From contig NZ_WUQZ01000009.1 in assembly GCF_009829075.1 (NCBI RefSeq), forward strand, positions 48,654-112,653: a stretch of 64,000 bases of DNA, in the 5' to 3' direction. The first letter of the stretch is position 1. Every line of letters starts with the position of its first letter. This document shows positions 18,328 through 27,434 of the stretch, in pieces. Position numbers and translations under genes: made by a program. The notes beneath the pieces are model-generated. The model was not told the origin of the DNA. It saw only the letters and a program-made list of their open reading frames with translations, and did no database searches. This DNA is from Sphingobacterium composti (GTDB lineage Bacteria; Bacteroidota; Bacteroidia; Sphingobacteriales; Sphingobacteriaceae).

Positions 18328-19563
18328 TTACTCTTGCGTCTTTACTTTTTCGTCTTTGAAGAAAATCATGAAAATAATCATCACAACGATTGCAATACCT
18401 GCCGGTACAATCCATGTTTGCTCCCAAAACGTAGCTAAATCGGTGCCTTTTAACTCTTTATACTTATCACCAATAAAACTAGCTACCCAAAAACCGATTA
18501 ACTGACCGACACCATATGTTGCTAATGTAATAAGCCCTTGAGCAGCGGATTTGTACTTTTCACCGGCTTTACTATCTGTATATATTTGTCCTGAGACAAA
18601 AAAGAAATCATAACAAATACCATGTAGTGCAATTCCCATAATCAACATAAACGTCAATTCTCCTGCGTTGCCATAAGCAAATAACAAATAGCGAATTGCC
18701 CAAGCTAGCATACCTACCAAAATAGTTTTCTTAAATCCAAACTTCGAAAAGAAAACAGGAAGTAATAGCAAGAATAAAACCTCAGAAATTTGACCAATTG
18801 TCATTTTTCCAGTAGGATTTTCAAGTCCTATTTCACTAAGAAATAAATTTGCGTTTTGATAGTAAAACGCTAATGGAATACAAATTAGTACAGAAGAAAT
18901 GAAAAATATAAAGAAATTTCTATCCTTTAATAATTTGATAGCATCTAAGCCAATTATAGTTGAAAATGACGGTTTTTCGCCCTCAGCATCTTTAATAGGA
19001 GGTGTACTAGGTAACATGAAAGAGAAAACACCTAATATTGCTGAAGCAATTGCTGCCATTAGAAAAGTATTTTTTAAAGCCCCCTCACCTGCTGCAGCAT
19101 CCCATTTGAATAAATAACTAATCGACAGACCGGCAACAATCCAACCTATTGTACCCCAAATACGAATTGCAGAGAATTCTTTTTCAGGATTTTTTAATTG
19201 TCTAAATGAGATTGAACTCGTTAACGCTAATGTCGGCATGTATAATATCATATATGATAATACATAAGGATAAAATCCACCAATATCTGTAGCTTGATAC
19301 ATTTGATACAACAAAAATGCACCTACAAGATGCAAAATTGCTAATACACGCTCAGCACTGAAAAATCTATCTGCTATCATCCCAACAATAAATGGTGCAA
19401 TGATTGCACCCAATGATTGTGTAGAGAATACATTCGCAATTTCAAAATCATTAGCTTTTAAATTTTGGCTCAAGAACGTTCCTAACGTTACGAACCACGC
19501 TCCCCAAATAAAAAATTCGAGAAACATCATGAATGATAGTTTTGTTTTTATAATTGAATTCAT
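18328..19563 (-). CDS. NupG-like MFS nucleoside/sugar permease
   Basis: A 411-residue inner-membrane transporter with about 12 transmembrane helices. The N-terminus (LSFMMFLEFFIWGAWFVTLG) and the SLGAIIAPFIVGMIADRFF segment match the nucleoside:H+ symporter branch of the major facilitator superfamily. In Bacteroidota these permeases often sit in sugar operons, so it may import the substrate or an oxidised product rather than nucleosides; that is inference. It sits 29 bases after the next upstream gene's neighbour-sized gap pattern of the operon and precedes the GMC gene. Confidence 0.85.
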   Translation of the reverse strand: MNSIIKTKLSFMMFLEFFIWGAWFVTLGTFLSQNLKANDFEIANVFSTQSLGAIIAPFIVGMIADRFFSAERVLAILHLVGAFLLYQMYQATDIGGFYPYVLSYMILYMPTLALTSSISFRQLKNPEKEFSAIRIWGTIGWIVAGLSISYLFKWDAAAGEGALKNTFLMAAIASAILGVFSFMLPSTPPIKDAEGEKPSFSTIIGLDAIKLLKDRNFFIFFISSVLICIPLAFYYQNANLFLSEIGLENPTGKMTIGQISEVLFLLLLPVFFSKFGFKKTILVGMLAWAIRYLLFAYGNAGELTFMLIMGIALHGICYDFFFVSGQIYTDSKAGEKYKSAAQGLITLATYGVGQLIGFWVASFIGDKYKELKGTDLATFWEQTWIVPAGIAIVVMIIFMIFFKDEKVKTQE

Positions 19564-19588
19564 ACGTAATGTATTGATTTAATACGAT

Positions 19589-20509
19589 TTAAAAATTGTC
19601 TGCTTCTCTATAGGCAGAAACTAATATTTCTTCTCCAGCTTTACCTGATTGTGAAACACCATGCTCCATACCGATAATTCCTTTATATCCTTTTTTATGC
19701 AACCACTTGAATACATTTTTATAATTAATCTCTCCAGTATATGGTTCCTTACGCCCTGGATTATCTCCAACTTGAATATAAGCAATTTCTGACCAACATT
19801 GATCCATTAAAGAAATTAAATTTCCTTCATTTTTTTGTTGATGATACGCATCATACAATATCTTACATGATGGACTATCTACAGCTTTACATATTTCATA
19901 TGTCTGATCTGTATATCGCAAAAACAAATCGGGTGTATCGCTTAAAGGTTCTAACACCATGGTGATGCCATGAGGTTCAAAAATTTCAGCCCCTCTTTTT
20001 AATGCATCGATTACATTAGCTGTCTGCACACCTATTGGCAAATGTCGTGCATAATCCCCCGGAACTACCGTTACCCATTTAGCATTCACACGTTTTGCGA
20101 CCTCCACAGACTGACGACATCCTTTCAAAAATATATCAATATGTTCTTGCTTATTGGCTGCTAATGTATTTTGACCATTTCCACCTTTAGGAACAACAAA
20201 TACGCCCATTCGCATTCCAAGTTTTGCAAGCAGGTCACCAATCTTTTTCTGTTCTTCGGTAGATCGATTAGGCATTCCGTTATCTTCAATACTACGAAAC
20301 CCCAAATCGTACATGTATTGAATTTCATCCAAGAAGTTTTTGCCAGCTGTAGCAGAAAACATACCTTGGTGAGGTGCATAATCTAATTTAAACGGTTGTG
20401 ATTTTATATCATGCATTTTATTAGAAATAGGTTTCGCGATTATTTTGCTTGATAAGAAAGTACTGGTCAATAACAAACCTGATTTTTTTAAAAAATCTGT
20501 TCTTCTCAT
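19589..20509 (-). CDS. TIM-barrel sugar isomerase/epimerase, hydroxypyruvate-isomerase-like
   Basis: A 306-residue protein of the AP endonuclease 2/xylose isomerase-like TIM-barrel superfamily. The N-terminus MRRTDFLKKSGLLLTSTFLSS is a signal peptide, so the enzyme is probably periplasmic. Metal-binding residues of the family are visible in MVLEPLS, ILYDAYHQQ, YIQVGDNPGRKEPYTGEINY and GMEHG. It would convert an oxidised sugar or keto-acid in the pathway encoded by this operon. Related operon enzymes act on 3-keto-sugars, but specificity cannot be read from the sequence. Confidence 0.85.
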   Translation of the reverse strand: MRRTDFLKKSGLLLTSTFLSSKIIAKPISNKMHDIKSQPFKLDYAPHQGMFSATAGKNFLDEIQYMYDLGFRSIEDNGMPNRSTEEQKKIGDLLAKLGMRMGVFVVPKGGNGQNTLAANKQEHIDIFLKGCRQSVEVAKRVNAKWVTVVPGDYARHLPIGVQTANVIDALKRGAEIFEPHGITMVLEPLSDTPDLFLRYTDQTYEICKAVDSPSCKILYDAYHQQKNEGNLISLMDQCWSEIAYIQVGDNPGRKEPYTGEINYKNVFKWLHKKGYKGIIGMEHGVSQSGKAGEEILVSAYREADNF

Positions 20510-20522
20510 AATATTAATAGGT

Positions 20523-21521
20523 TTATAGTTTATAAATATAATTATTAAAACCTGAGCTTTGCAATTCTTTTAATGTATTATTTTCATAATATATTAAATA
20601 AGCTTCCGCATGCGGAATTTTCTCAATAAATGATATTGCATCCTCGGGAGTTAAATACATTAGATAATTATCTAATGCGTCTGCATCCATTGCAGTTTGT
20701 GCAAGCACGGTTACGGATATTGTTTTACTACTAGTCGGCTTTCCAATGTAAGGATTGATATGATGAGAGTAACGCTCAGCATTCACTATCCGAAATTTTT
20801 CATAATTTCCCGAAGTAGTGATTGCTTTATCTCTTAACAAAACTTTATATGAAGCTGATTGAGTTGTATTTGGACGCTGGATCTCCACCTTATAAGGTTC
20901 ACCATTTGGTTTCAGTCCCTTGGTAATTATTTCTCCGCCAACTTCAATCAAATAAGATGATATGCCTTTATTATTTAGCAACACACCTAATTCATCCACC
21001 GTGTAGCCTTGAGCTATTCCATTCAAATCAATTGAAAGTCTTTTATCCTTTTTAATCAGTTTATTTCTTTTCAAGATCATTTTTTTTGCACCCACAAAAT
21101 TAAGTACACTATCCACTTGTTGCTGATTGGGATTTTTATGAAAACCTTCTGGACCAAATCCCCATAATTTTAACAACGGATAAACAGTAATATCGAAATA
21201 CCCCTTTGTTAGATTATGATAGTACAAACTTGCTTTCACAACCTTCAGCATATGTTTATCCAATTTAATAGATCGAGTAATAGGTAAATTAAAATGATTT
21301 ATTCTAGATGAAGGTTCATAAATTGACAAGGAATAATCAATTTCCTTAAAAAAATTTTCGACTTCATCTTTTCCTACTAATTCATTTTCAGCATAGTATT
21401 TGATAGTGTATGTAGTTCCTTGAGCAAATCCTGTAATCATATACTCTTGAATTAATTTAGGATATGCCGCTTGCGCAACATATCCTAATAGAATATATAA
21501 TATAAGAATAAAAAATTTCAA
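20523..21521 (-). CDS. apbE: FAD:protein FMN transferase, TTG start
   Basis: Covalently attaches FMN to Ser/Thr residues of exported flavoproteins using FAD. From the TTG at 21521 the protein has 332 residues, with a signal peptide KFFILILYILLGYVAQA. ApbE motifs are present: DLNGIAQGYTVDEL, EVGGEIITKG, DKAITTSGNYEKF and TAMDADALDN. I chose the TTG because it gives a clean signal peptide and lies 4 bases after the stop of the upstream gene; the longer frame would overlap that gene by 83 bases, and no ATG lies before the domain. No target protein with a flavinylation motif is evident in the operon. Confidence 0.88.
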   Translation of the reverse strand: MKFFILILYILLGYVAQAAYPKLIQEYMITGFAQGTTYTIKYYAENELVGKDEVENFFKEIDYSLSIYEPSSRINHFNLPITRSIKLDKHMLKVVKASLYYHNLTKGYFDITVYPLLKLWGFGPEGFHKNPNQQQVDSVLNFVGAKKMILKRNKLIKKDKRLSIDLNGIAQGYTVDELGVLLNNKGISSYLIEVGGEIITKGLKPNGEPYKVEIQRPNTTQSASYKVLLRDKAITTSGNYEKFRIVNAERYSHHINPYIGKPTSSKTISVTVLAQTAMDADALDNYLMYLTPEDAISFIEKIPHAEAYLIYYENNTLKELQSSGFNNYIYKL

Positions 21522-21525
21522 GAAT

Positions 21526-22839
21526 TTAGATGAATAAATTTGTATTAACTCCAGGAACAGCAACTGGATAAACGCCATTTGCATCTGGCAAAATTTTTGG
21601 TTTCGCATCCCAGGAATATGTAGTAGGCATTAAATCAATTTCTGATTTTAATGCATCATTCCATTTAATTACTTTACCTGTATAACATGCTATACGTCCA
21701 ATGATACCTGCTAGCGAACTATAAGCCCCGTATTCGGCATTATTAAATTTATATTCACCTTTTGCAACTGCTTCAAATAATTCAACATGCTCATGTTGAT
21801 AAGGGTTAGGGTTCCCCTTAGGATCATGGCGATAAATTTCATTACCTTTAGCATCCCACAAAATCGCTCGTCCACCTGCTGACAAATAGATTCTACCCTT
21901 TGTTCCCTGGAAAGTTTCATCTACTCTATTATGAGAACCTTCAAAGTGACAACATTGACTGCTCACCACAGTACCATCATCATATGTCATTTCGATAGAG
22001 AAATTATCATAAATCTCTCCATATTCTTTACCTACGCGATGCGCACGAGATCCCACTCCTTGTATACTAACAGGATATTTACCTTTTATCCAATTGGCAA
22101 TATCAATGTTATGAACGTGTTGCTCTACGATATGGTCGCCACATAACCAATTGAAATAATACCAATTACGCATCTGATACTCCATCTCAGTTTGGCCAGG
22201 TTTGCGAGGTCTCACCCACACCCCTCCACTATTCCAATATACTTGCCCTGCTACAATATCACCTATCGCTCCATCCAAAACACGTTTAATTCCTTCTCGG
22301 TAATTTTGCTGAAAACGACGTTGCAACCCAACAACTACGTTTAATTTCTTTTGTTCTGCTATTTTTGCAGCAGCTAACACACGACGAATCCCTGGAATAT
22401 CTACACCTACTGATTTTTCCATAAACACGTGTTTACCTTGTTTAACTGCCTCTTCAAAATGCTGAGGTCTAAATCCTGGAGGTGTAACTAATAACACAAC
22501 ATCAGCATCCTTTATTGCATGTTTATATGCATCAAATCCCACATATTTGCGAGAATCAGGGATATCCATTTTTGCTGCGTATCGTTTTGATAAATTATTG
22601 AACGCATTATCCAAATTATCTTTGAATACATCAGCAAGAGCTACAAGTTTTACATTCTGACCAGAGTTCAAAGCATCTGCTGCAGCTCCAGTCCCACGAC
22701 CACCACAGCCGATAAGTGCTACTTTGATTTCATCCGATCCTGAAGCGAATACAGATGATATTGACGAGGCATTTATAGCAACACCTCCTGAAATTACAGC
22801 AGAAGTTTTAATAAAATCTCTTCTTTTAATGTTTTCCAT
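21526..22839 (-). CDS. exported Gfo/Idh/MocA family oxidoreductase (second copy)
   Basis: A 437-residue paralogue of the enzyme at 15162-16586. A twin-arginine signal (KRRDFIKTSAVISGG) precedes the dinucleotide fold VALIGCGGRGTGAA. The catalytic motif is VFMEKSVGVD, an EKP-like form with Ser after Lys. WYYFNWLCGDHIVEQHVHNID carries the conserved histidines of the C-terminal domain. It precedes apbE by 4 bases. The two paralogues differ in their key motif (QKP here versus EKS there), so they probably act on different substrates or steps. Confidence 0.87.
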   Translation of the reverse strand: MENIKRRDFIKTSAVISGGVAINASSISSVFASGSDEIKVALIGCGGRGTGAAADALNSGQNVKLVALADVFKDNLDNAFNNLSKRYAAKMDIPDSRKYVGFDAYKHAIKDADVVLLVTPPGFRPQHFEEAVKQGKHVFMEKSVGVDIPGIRRVLAAAKIAEQKKLNVVVGLQRRFQQNYREGIKRVLDGAIGDIVAGQVYWNSGGVWVRPRKPGQTEMEYQMRNWYYFNWLCGDHIVEQHVHNIDIANWIKGKYPVSIQGVGSRAHRVGKEYGEIYDNFSIEMTYDDGTVVSSQCCHFEGSHNRVDETFQGTKGRIYLSAGGRAILWDAKGNEIYRHDPKGNPNPYQHEHVELFEAVAKGEYKFNNAEYGAYSSLAGIIGRIACYTGKVIKWNDALKSEIDLMPTTYSWDAKPKILPDANGVYPVAVPGVNTNLFI

Positions 22840-22868
22840 GTTTATATAATTGATTAGGAATGATTATT

Positions 22869-23870
22869 CTAATAGTCTTCTATTGGAGCTTGATCATAAT
22901 ATGCTAATATTTCTTCGTGAGAAGGCGTATTAACAGGTCTTACCAACCTTACTCCAACAAATGGAGCTTCAGGAAACCACCAATTAGATTTTGGCATCTG
23001 CGGATCCAATTGCTTCCAAATTGGATCAGAAGCTCCTCTTGCTGCTGAACGTAAATCAATTTCAGCACTATTAAACGCTCCACCACGCACCACATGAGGA
23101 TATAATTCAGTTGGATTAACTACTGGATTTTTGACCTTTAGATTAGCATAATGTTTATAAGAATCTGCATGATATTGATCGTAAGTCCACTCAGCAACAT
23201 TTCCAATAATATCATAAAGACCATATGGATTAGGCTTTTTCTGTCCTACCTGATGTGTTTTTTGATCACTATTCTTTTCGTACCATGCATATTCCGCTAA
23301 TTTACTCACATCATTACCAAAGAAATAAGCATCATTCGAGCCTGCACGACAAGCGTATTCCCATTCTGCTTCAGTTGGTAATCTATAAAAAATTCCAGTC
23401 CTCACATACAACCATTTACAGAATTGAATAGCATTATAATGTGTCATAGCCAAAGCTGGATACCCTTCCTTACCAAAGCCAAAAGTCATATCTAAATAAG
23501 GTTTTGTAGGCCGAGTTACCGCATCTACATCAGAAGGAACATTTCCATCATTTTGCTTGGATTGTTCATAATCCTTATACAAGAAAGACTGAAAAAGATC
23601 CCAAGTCACTTCATGCGTACCCATCCAAAATGCGTCTATTTCGACCTGATGAGCAGGTTTTTCATCTGCTTTAACAGATTTATTATCTCCACGGGTATAT
23701 ACTCCAGCAGGAATTGCTTCCATCGAAAATGACAATGAAGTACCTTCTATTTGTTGAATATACCGTCCGTGAGATTGTTTATTTTGGTTTTTCGTTTCTG
23801 ACTTTTTTACTTGCGCTTCGGCAGAATATATTGTTCCTAAAAGTAGAAATGAACAAATTACTTTGTGCAT
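22869..23870 (-). CDS. SUMF1/EgtB/PvdO-type formylglycine-generating-enzyme family protein
   Basis: A 333-residue exported protein (signal MHKVICSFLLLGTIYSAEA). The SUMF1 fold spans about residues 45-310. Typical motifs are FWMGTHEVTWDLFQSFLY, YRLPTEAEWEYACRAG, GLYDIIGNVAEWTYDQY and HVVRGGAFNSAEIDLRSAAR. Many bacterial members are not sulfatase activators but non-heme iron enzymes or binding modules. I used ATG 23870 rather than the GTG one codon upstream. First gene of the eight-gene operon; a TATCTTAG box (one mismatch to TAnnTTTG) at 23917-23924 may be its promoter. Confidence 0.85.
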   Translation of the reverse strand: MHKVICSFLLLGTIYSAEAQVKKSETKNQNKQSHGRYIQQIEGTSLSFSMEAIPAGVYTRGDNKSVKADEKPAHQVEIDAFWMGTHEVTWDLFQSFLYKDYEQSKQNDGNVPSDVDAVTRPTKPYLDMTFGFGKEGYPALAMTHYNAIQFCKWLYVRTGIFYRLPTEAEWEYACRAGSNDAYFFGNDVSKLAEYAWYEKNSDQKTHQVGQKKPNPYGLYDIIGNVAEWTYDQYHADSYKHYANLKVKNPVVNPTELYPHVVRGGAFNSAEIDLRSAARGASDPIWKQLDPQMPKSNWWFPEAPFVGVRLVRPVNTPSHEEILAYYDQAPIEDY

Positions 23871-23969
23871 CACAATTATTGTTTTTTTATTAAAATGTTA
23901 TAACAGTTATCGGATTCTAAGATAAGCGAAATACATTTTAATAAACTAATAATACAGGTAACAATTAGA

Positions 23970-24884
23970 TTACAAGAGTGTATTAATTACACTACACCAA
24001 ATATAAGATAGAAATACCCCAATAGGAATACTAATACCTATTAGCGTATTAGCAAACTTAACATTCAATCCAAACTTTTCAATAACAATGCTTGTGGCAA
24101 CTAAACAAGGCATTGTCATTTCAAATGCTGATACCCTAAAAAAGTCCCCCTGTAAACCTAGCGCATAAAATATTACTATTACAAAAATTGGAATGACACC
24201 TAATTTCAAGAGCAATCCTGCATACAACGCATTCGATTCTTTGCTGATTCGCTTGAAATTCAATTGCATTCCAATAGAAAATAAAGCCATTGGACTTACG
24301 GTAGCTGCAAATGAAGAAAATACACCTTGCATCACGTCTGCTTCTAAGTAGTTGTGAAAAATCAATGCTATTACACAAGCGATAAGCGGTGGAAAAGTTA
24401 CTATTCGTTTGAAAATATATCTATACTTTTCCGTATTTGTTGTGAAAACATCTCTTGCGTTAGCGGCAAGAAGTACACCAAATAACGACAATGTAAAGAA
24501 AGTAACCTGATCACTTACAATGGCAACTTTTAGAAATTCTTCGCCATAATATGTGCTTACAAGCGGAAATCCAATAAAAGACGTGTTAGAAAGTCCTGCT
24601 ACAATGATTAAAGTGTATAAGGTACGTTTGGAAAATTTAGCCCAGATATTTAATAGTTTAAAGAAAACATATGATAGTCCAAATGTAGCAAATGGTAATG
24701 CAGCAGTATATATATAATCTAAATTCCAATCGATTTGTGGTATAAATTTTAAGGCAACTGAAGGCAATCCGACATAAATCACCCAAGTATTGATAGTGAG
24801 ATGCCCACCCTTTTTTGTTAATTTAAAGTATCTAAATAGATACCCAAATAATAAGCACAAAAAAATAACCACAAAATTTGACAT
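23970..24884 (-). CDS. AEC family (auxin efflux carrier) transporter
   Basis: A 304-residue inner-membrane protein with about ten transmembrane helices in the two-times-five arrangement of the AEC/bile-acid transporter fold. Characteristic stretches are VGLPSVALKFIP and GLSNTSFIGFPLVSTYYG, the latter holding the conserved Asn/Thr before a Pro. Such proteins export or exchange organic acids; the substrate is unknown. Its stop codon is about 100 bases from the operon head at 23870, so read-through into the operon is possible but it has its own promoter box. Confidence 0.87.
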   Translation of the reverse strand: MSNFVVIFLCLLFGYLFRYFKLTKKGGHLTINTWVIYVGLPSVALKFIPQIDWNLDYIYTAALPFATFGLSYVFFKLLNIWAKFSKRTLYTLIIVAGLSNTSFIGFPLVSTYYGEEFLKVAIVSDQVTFFTLSLFGVLLAANARDVFTTNTEKYRYIFKRIVTFPPLIACVIALIFHNYLEADVMQGVFSSFAATVSPMALFSIGMQLNFKRISKESNALYAGLLLKLGVIPIFVIVIFYALGLQGDFFRVSAFEMTMPCLVATSIVIEKFGLNVKFANTLIGISIPIGVFLSYIWCSVINTLL

Positions 24885-24919
24885 CGATAATTTCTAAAAG
24901 GGATATCAAAATATCCGCC

Positions 24920-24927
24920 CAAAAGTA
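24920..24927 (-). promoter_or_regulatory. -7 box of the AEC transporter gene
   Basis: On the minus strand TACTTTTG matches TAnnTTTG, 35 bases before the ATG. A small hairpin (GGATAT with ATATCC, 24901-24916) follows in the leader. Confidence 0.55.
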
Positions 24928-25023
24928 AGTCTTTAAGTTTAATATTGAAAAACAGACATGAAATTGAACAGAAAGGATATCGTTTGAGAGCGAAGTATAA
25001 TGATAATATAGTTTCCTAACAAA

Positions 25024-25044
25024 AAAGGACGCTGAGCGTCCTTT
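25024..25044 (-). terminator. terminator of the LEA-like lipoprotein gene
   Basis: On the minus strand AAAGGACGC pairs with GCGTCCTTT around a 3-base loop and is followed by a T-run. Confidence 0.85.
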
Positions 25045-25047
25045 CAA

Positions 25048-25656
25048 TTACTGTACTACTTTATTCAAAGCCTTAGAAACTGATTTTCCAAAGTCTTTAT
25101 CTACGGTAATATAACCTGGATAGAAATAATTTTTACCACCAATCTTTACAGAAGGTTTTATTTTCAAAGCTAAGAAAGCATCGCTTTTGCGCGTAAAAAT
25201 ATCACTTAACAGTTTATCCATTCCTTGCTCTTTAGCCGCATTAAACAAATTCGCTCTAAAACTTAAAGGGACGACCATACTTTGACCTTGAGCTAAATTT
25301 ATATTTTCATTTACAGAGCCTTCAAACAAAGGCTTGCCACCAATCTCAATCAGGTATTTAAATTCATTAATCTTCGTAACCGTTGATGTAGGATTTGTCA
25401 TTTGCAAATTAACTGTTGCTTCTAGAGGTAAATCTTTAGTCAATAAAGCCATTGCAATACCAGGCAAATTGCTTAGTGATACTCCTCCATTCGTCTGATA
25501 AGAGTTTATGTCTCGACCAGCTATACGCATATTTTGAACTGACGTAACATCATAATTAAATTTTCCCAATGCGGCTATTTGTGCCTTTTGATTTAACGCA
25601 CACCCTGTAAACAACATAACAGACACCACAATTATTAATAATCCTATTCTCTTCAT
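25048..25656 (-). CDS. LEA type 2-like lipoprotein
   Basis: A 202-residue protein with lipobox FTGC (Cys19). The mature part resembles the LEA_2/WHy beta-sandwich fold: repeated stretches such as EATVNLQMTNPTSTVTKINEFKY and the glycine-led GGKPLFEGSVNENINLAQGQS, where an NP-containing strand precedes a long beta-region. Function unknown; probably an envelope-associated lipoprotein. Co-transcribed with the upstream gene at 6 bases distance. Confidence 0.75.
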   Translation of the reverse strand: MKRIGLLIIVVSVMLFTGCALNQKAQIAALGKFNYDVTSVQNMRIAGRDINSYQTNGGVSLSNLPGIAMALLTKDLPLEATVNLQMTNPTSTVTKINEFKYLIEIGGKPLFEGSVNENINLAQGQSMVVPLSFRANLFNAAKEQGMDKLLSDIFTRKSDAFLALKIKPSVKIGGKNYFYPGYITVDKDFGKSVSKALNKVVQ

Positions 25657-25662
25657 ATAATT

Positions 25663-26406
25663 TTATTTTCCAAATGTATAAACAAGACCCAATGTAAATA
25701 CAGAATTCCCTGCTTTTAAATATTCATTATTATTCAACCCTATATTGAATCCATTCGTATACTGAAGCTGCAGACCATTAACCAATTGCATTCTCGTATA
25801 AAATAATGGCTCAATAAAGTAATTTTCCTCCATGGGTGAAGCAACATCATTTATCCAGAAATCTTTCATACCTACTCTACTTAGACGAATAGCGGTTCCA
25901 TAGTTTAATTCCTTTTTATCACCAAAAATATTTATCTTCTTTTTCCTTGTAGATGAGTAGTTTACTTGCAAAAATATTTTATCAAAATTCATTTCTCTTG
26001 CCTCAACCAACTCATAACCGTAAATAGAAGCTCTTTGTTCAAAATCTCTCGAATTACCTACACCATAGCCTGCGTACATTTCAAACACTTGCCGACCTTC
26101 TTTACCTAAAGTGGTAAAATAACCTATTCCTCCCTCTGTCAACCATTGACGATAAAAATCGTTATTATTAGACCCCGTATTGACAGTCGAGCCATTCGCA
26201 ATAATAGCAATATGATCACTAACCGCAACTCCTAAATTACCAGATACATTACCTTTAGCGTTAAAATGTCCTGCAACATAAACTTCACCAGTATTTTTAA
26301 ACATAGGAGTAGCAGGGACATTAGGCATATATATAGAACTACAACTAGAAATTAATACTCCCAATCCCAGTATTAACAAATTTTGATACGTAATGATTTT
26401 AAACAT
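25663..26406 (-). CDS. outer-membrane-associated lipoprotein, probable beta-barrel
   Basis: A protein of about 247 residues with a lipobox ISSC, followed by alternating polar/hydrophobic strands and an ending VFTLGLVYTFGK typical of beta-rich envelope proteins. I do not recognise a named family. Start candidates are the ATGs at 26412 and 26406; the second gives the simplest signal peptide (MFKIITYQNLLILGLGVLIS), and a longer frame begins only with TTG. It is followed after 6 bases by the LEA-like lipoprotein gene. Confidence 0.65.
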   Translation of the reverse strand: MFKIITYQNLLILGLGVLISSCSSIYMPNVPATPMFKNTGEVYVAGHFNAKGNVSGNLGVAVSDHIAIIANGSTVNTGSNNNDFYRQWLTEGGIGYFTTLGKEGRQVFEMYAGYGVGNSRDFEQRASIYGYELVEAREMNFDKIFLQVNYSSTRKKKINIFGDKKELNYGTAIRLSRVGMKDFWINDVASPMEENYFIEPLFYTRMQLVNGLQLQYTNGFNIGLNNNEYLKAGNSVFTLGLVYTFGK

Positions 26407-26442
26407 ACTCATGGTTACGAACAATCATGCCAAATTATAATA

Positions 26443-26471
26443 AAAGTCTCTGAAAAATTATCAGAGACTTT
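26443..26471 (-). terminator. terminator of the OmpA-family gene
   Basis: AAAGTCTCTGA pairs with TCAGAGACTTT around a 7-base loop, 28 bases after the stop of the OmpA-family gene. Confidence 0.8.
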
Positions 26472-26498
26472 CATTTTTATATCTTCAAATATTAACAA

Positions 26499-27353
26499 TT
26501 ATTCAGTTTCAGGAGCCTGATCAATCAATTCCATAAATTGATCTAACTTAGGAGTAATAATAATCTGTGTTCTTCGATTTCTTGCCTTTCCAGCTGTAGT
26601 ACTGTTATCTGCAATTGGATTATACTCTCCACGTCCACCTGCCGTCAAACGCTTTGGATCCACGCCATAGACATTTTGAAGAGCTTGAACCACCGAAGAA
26701 GCCCGTAATGCTGATAAATCCCAGTTATTACGAATGTTTGGCTTCGAAATAGGATCAGAATCCGTATTACCCTCGATTAGCACCTCATAATCTTTGTAAT
26801 CTTGGATTATTTTAGCTATTTTACTCAATGTCTCACCCGCTTGTTCCGAAACCTCGTAACTACCTGATTTGTAAAGCATATTATCAGACAACGAAATATA
26901 AACCACACCTTTCAAAACTTGTACATCCACATCTTTTAACTCTTCACGACTCAAAGAACGTGTCAAATTATTAGTCAACACCATGTTCAATGAATCTGAT
27001 TTATTTTTGGTATTCACCAAATGTTGAATGTATTTGTTCGATGCATTAATCTCATCCACCAACTTGGAAATATTCACATTTCCTTGTGAATTTTGTGCTA
27101 TACTTTGGTCTAAAGTTGTCTGAAGTTTAGCATATGCTTCTTTCAGAGAGGCATTATTCTTACGTTCATATTCCAATTGATCCTCGAGACTTTTTACTTT
27201 AGCTCTACTTTCAGTCAATTCCAATTGCGTTTTTTGATACAATTGTCCTAAATCTTTGTATTGAGCGTCTAATGCTACATATTGTTTTTTGCTGACACAG
27301 CCTGTCATCAGCAACCCTCCAAGCAATATAGTTATTGGTAAAATCCTTTTCAT
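26499..27353 (-). CDS. OmpA family peptidoglycan-binding lipoprotein
   Basis: A 284-residue protein with lipobox LMTGC (near Cys19), a coiled-coil region (about 25-125) and a C-terminal OmpA domain (about 150-275). The peptidoglycan-binding motif is NTDSDPISKPNIRNNWDLSALRA, carrying the conserved Asp and Arg, and is followed by GRGEYNPIADNSTTAGKARNRR. It should tether the outer membrane to the cell wall. I chose ATG 27353 because it directly begins the signal peptide; the longer frame adds 13 residues without homology. Transcribed alone. Confidence 0.9.
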   Translation of the reverse strand: MKRILPITILLGGLLMTGCVSKKQYVALDAQYKDLGQLYQKTQLELTESRAKVKSLEDQLEYERKNNASLKEAYAKLQTTLDQSIAQNSQGNVNISKLVDEINASNKYIQHLVNTKNKSDSLNMVLTNNLTRSLSREELKDVDVQVLKGVVYISLSDNMLYKSGSYEVSEQAGETLSKIAKIIQDYKDYEVLIEGNTDSDPISKPNIRNNWDLSALRASSVVQALQNVYGVDPKRLTAGGRGEYNPIADNSTTAGKARNRRTQIIITPKLDQFMELIDQAPETE

Positions 27354-27434
27354 AGTACCATGATTTTTATTTGTTTGAATGAAAATTAGCAATAATAATA
27401 CCTAAATACAAGATTTTATTGTTAAATAATATTA

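Noticed and set aside
21522..21608. longer apbE start at 21608
   Set aside because: It would overlap the upstream gene by 83 bases and put non-signal sequence before a clear signal peptide.
14518..23870. polysaccharide utilisation locus
   Set aside because: No SusC/SusD pair, glycoside hydrolase or hybrid sensor is present.
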